From NCBI RefSeq assembly GCF_000955955.1, contig NZ_JYJG01000448.1, forward strand, positions 1 through 6,322: a stretch of DNA of 6,322 bases, in the 5' to 3' direction. The translations under genes and the position numbers were made by a program. The notes below the pieces were generated by a model. The model saw nothing but the letters and a program-made list of their open reading frames with translations. It searched no databases and had not been told where the DNA came from. This stretch comes from Lentzea aerocolonigenes (GTDB lineage: Bacteria > Actinomycetota > Actinomycetes > Mycobacteriales > Pseudonocardiaceae). Positions 5,740 through 6,322 of this stretch are shown here, in pieces (positions within the stretch are counted from its first letter, which is position 1; every line of letters begins with the position of its first letter).

Positions 5740-6264
5740 CCGGTGGCCACCGGCGGTCAGCACGCGGCGAACCTCGGCCGCCGTCTGCTCCGCGTCCAGA
5801 CCGCCGGTGTCGATCGCGTGACCTTCGAGCTCACCGAGCTGTGCGAACGCGCCGTGCAGGCCCGTGATCGCGTCGACGTTCTTCAGCTCGTCCCCTGCAC
5901 GTTGCCGAGCGCGCGACAACGTGACGTCGAGATTCGGCCTGAGCACCACATAGGACACCGTCAGCTCACCCACGAGCGCACGGAACGGCGGCAGGAACCA
6001 CGGGCCGATGATGCCGTCCACCACCACGTCGTAGCCGCCGCGCGCGAAGGTGCGAACAGTGGAGACGATCGCGTCGATGACGACCTCGTTCTGCCGTTGT
6101 GCCTCTGGCAGGAACGGCAGGACGAAGCCGGTGCGGATCGAGCGGTAGAACTGGTCGGTCGTGAGGTTGACGGTCGGGACGGCGGCGCCGGTGGCGAGCA
6201 GTTCGGCCACGGTCGTCTTCCCCGCGGCGGGCGGGCCGGTCAGGATGATCACTTCACCGTTCAC
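5728..6264 (-). CDS. P-loop kinase-like protein (AAA/CPT-type NTP-binding)
   Basis: A 178-residue single-domain protein read on the minus strand from GTG 6264. That GTG is the only usable start: an in-frame TAG lies ten codons upstream (6294-6292), with no ATG, GTG or TTG between, and the phosphate-binding strand begins at residue 5. The Walker A is ILTGPPAAGKTT (7-18, Lys16). TTDQFY (35-40) places an Asp at 37, where small-molecule kinases of the chloramphenicol phosphotransferase, gluconate and shikimate kinase types have a catalytic or substrate-binding acid. VVDGIIG (81-87) resembles a Walker B strand, and SRARQR (117-122) fits an Arg-rich lid. I infer ATP-dependent phosphoryl transfer to a small molecule or nucleotide; the substrate is unknown. 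It converges on the operon, its stop falling inside the last codons of the ligase gene, and is probably a separate transcription unit unrelated to the catabolic pathway. No clear Shine-Dalgarno is seen. Confidence 0.88.
   Translation of the reverse strand: MNGEVIILTGPPAAGKTTVAELLATGAAVPTVNLTTDQFYRSIRTGFVLPFLPEAQRQNEVVIDAIVSTVRTFARGGYDVVVDGIIGPWFLPPFRALVGELTVSYVVLRPNLDVTLSRARQRAGDELKNVDAITGLHGAFAQLGELEGHAIDTGGLDAEQTAAEVRRVLTAGGHRLQG
5739..5754. terminator. Perfect 16-bp palindrome at the convergent gene junction, possible bidirectional terminator
   Basis: GCCGGTGGCCACCGGC begins on the last base of the ligase stop codon. In RNA it can fold into a 6-bp GC-rich stem with a GGCC loop on either strand. 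Its place between convergent genes suits a bidirectional terminator. No T-tract follows in either direction, so it would have to be a U-tract-less type or only an end-stabilising hairpin. It also encodes part of the C-terminus of the minus-strand kinase-like protein. Confidence 0.4.
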
Positions 6265-6322
6265 GCCGCCGGACGCTAGTAGCGCGACCCACTAGTAGTG
6301 CTTTGTTGGGTCAGCAAGAACC
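6265..6322 (-). promoter_or_regulatory. Upstream region of the P-loop kinase-like gene with short repeats
   Basis: This 58-bp stretch up to the window edge should contain the promoter of the minus-strand gene. It holds a near-perfect direct repeat, CTAGTAGCGC (6276-6285) and CTAGTAGTGC (6292-6301), spaced 16 bp apart. It also has a small dyad, CACTA-G-TAGTG (6290-6300), and an inverted repeat, GACCCA (6286-6291) with TGGGTC (6307-6312). On the minus strand a weak -35-like TTGCTG lies near the right edge, but no good -10 accompanies it. The function is inferred from position only. Confidence 0.35.

Noticed and set aside
4809..5867. Plus-strand 352-codon open frame inside the acyl-CoA synthetase gene
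   Set aside because: It is an Arg-rich out-of-frame shadow; the synthetase frame holds every expected motif.
1..6322. Mobile element, CRISPR array, tRNA or rRNA
   Set aside because: I found no transposase or integrase, no regularly spaced repeat array and no RNA-gene hallmarks. Coding density and codon use are uniform across the window.

Overview
The window looks like chromosome from a high-GC actinomycete. Codons strongly favour G or C in the third position, GTG starts occur, genes overlap by 4 nt, and the proteins resemble actinobacterial versions of their families. A member of the Pseudonocardiaceae is my guess, but the sequence alone does not settle the genus. I see no mobile element, CRISPR array, rRNA or tRNA.

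Layout. (1) Positions 1-753, minus strand: a PaaX-family transcriptional repressor, cut by the left window edge. (2) Positions 754-832: a divergent intergenic region with two inverted repeats, one beside the regulator's start and one just before the ribosome binding site of the plus-strand genes. (3) Positions 833-5739, plus strand: five tightly packed genes, namely an SDR dehydrogenase, a metal-dependent amidohydrolase-2 family enzyme, a MaoC-like hydratase, an MHS-type MFS transporter and an AMP-forming acyl-CoA synthetase. They overlap by 4, 4 and 62 nt, with one 12-nt gap, so they are almost certainly one operon. (4) Positions 5728-6264, minus strand: a small P-loop kinase-like protein, convergent with the operon and overlapping it by 12 nt. 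A perfect 16-bp palindrome lies at the junction. (5) Positions 6265-6322: the upstream region of that gene, with short direct and inverted repeats.

How the genes may work together (inference). The transporter brings in an organic acid, the ligase activates it to a CoA thioester, and the MaoC hydratase and the SDR carry out the hydration and (3R)-hydroxyacyl-CoA oxidation steps of a beta-oxidation-like route. The last two resemble the two halves of the peroxisomal multifunctional enzyme type 2, here encoded separately. No acyl-CoA dehydrogenase or thiolase is visible. Instead an ACMSD-like amidohydrolase sits between the SDR and hydratase genes, translationally coupled to both, and may perform a decarboxylation or hydrolytic cleavage. 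The divergent PaaX-type regulator would repress the operon, and its inducer may be the CoA thioester made by the ligase, by analogy with phenylacetyl-CoA and PaaX. The substrate cannot be named from sequence. This uncharacterised catabolic operon is the most interesting item in the window.
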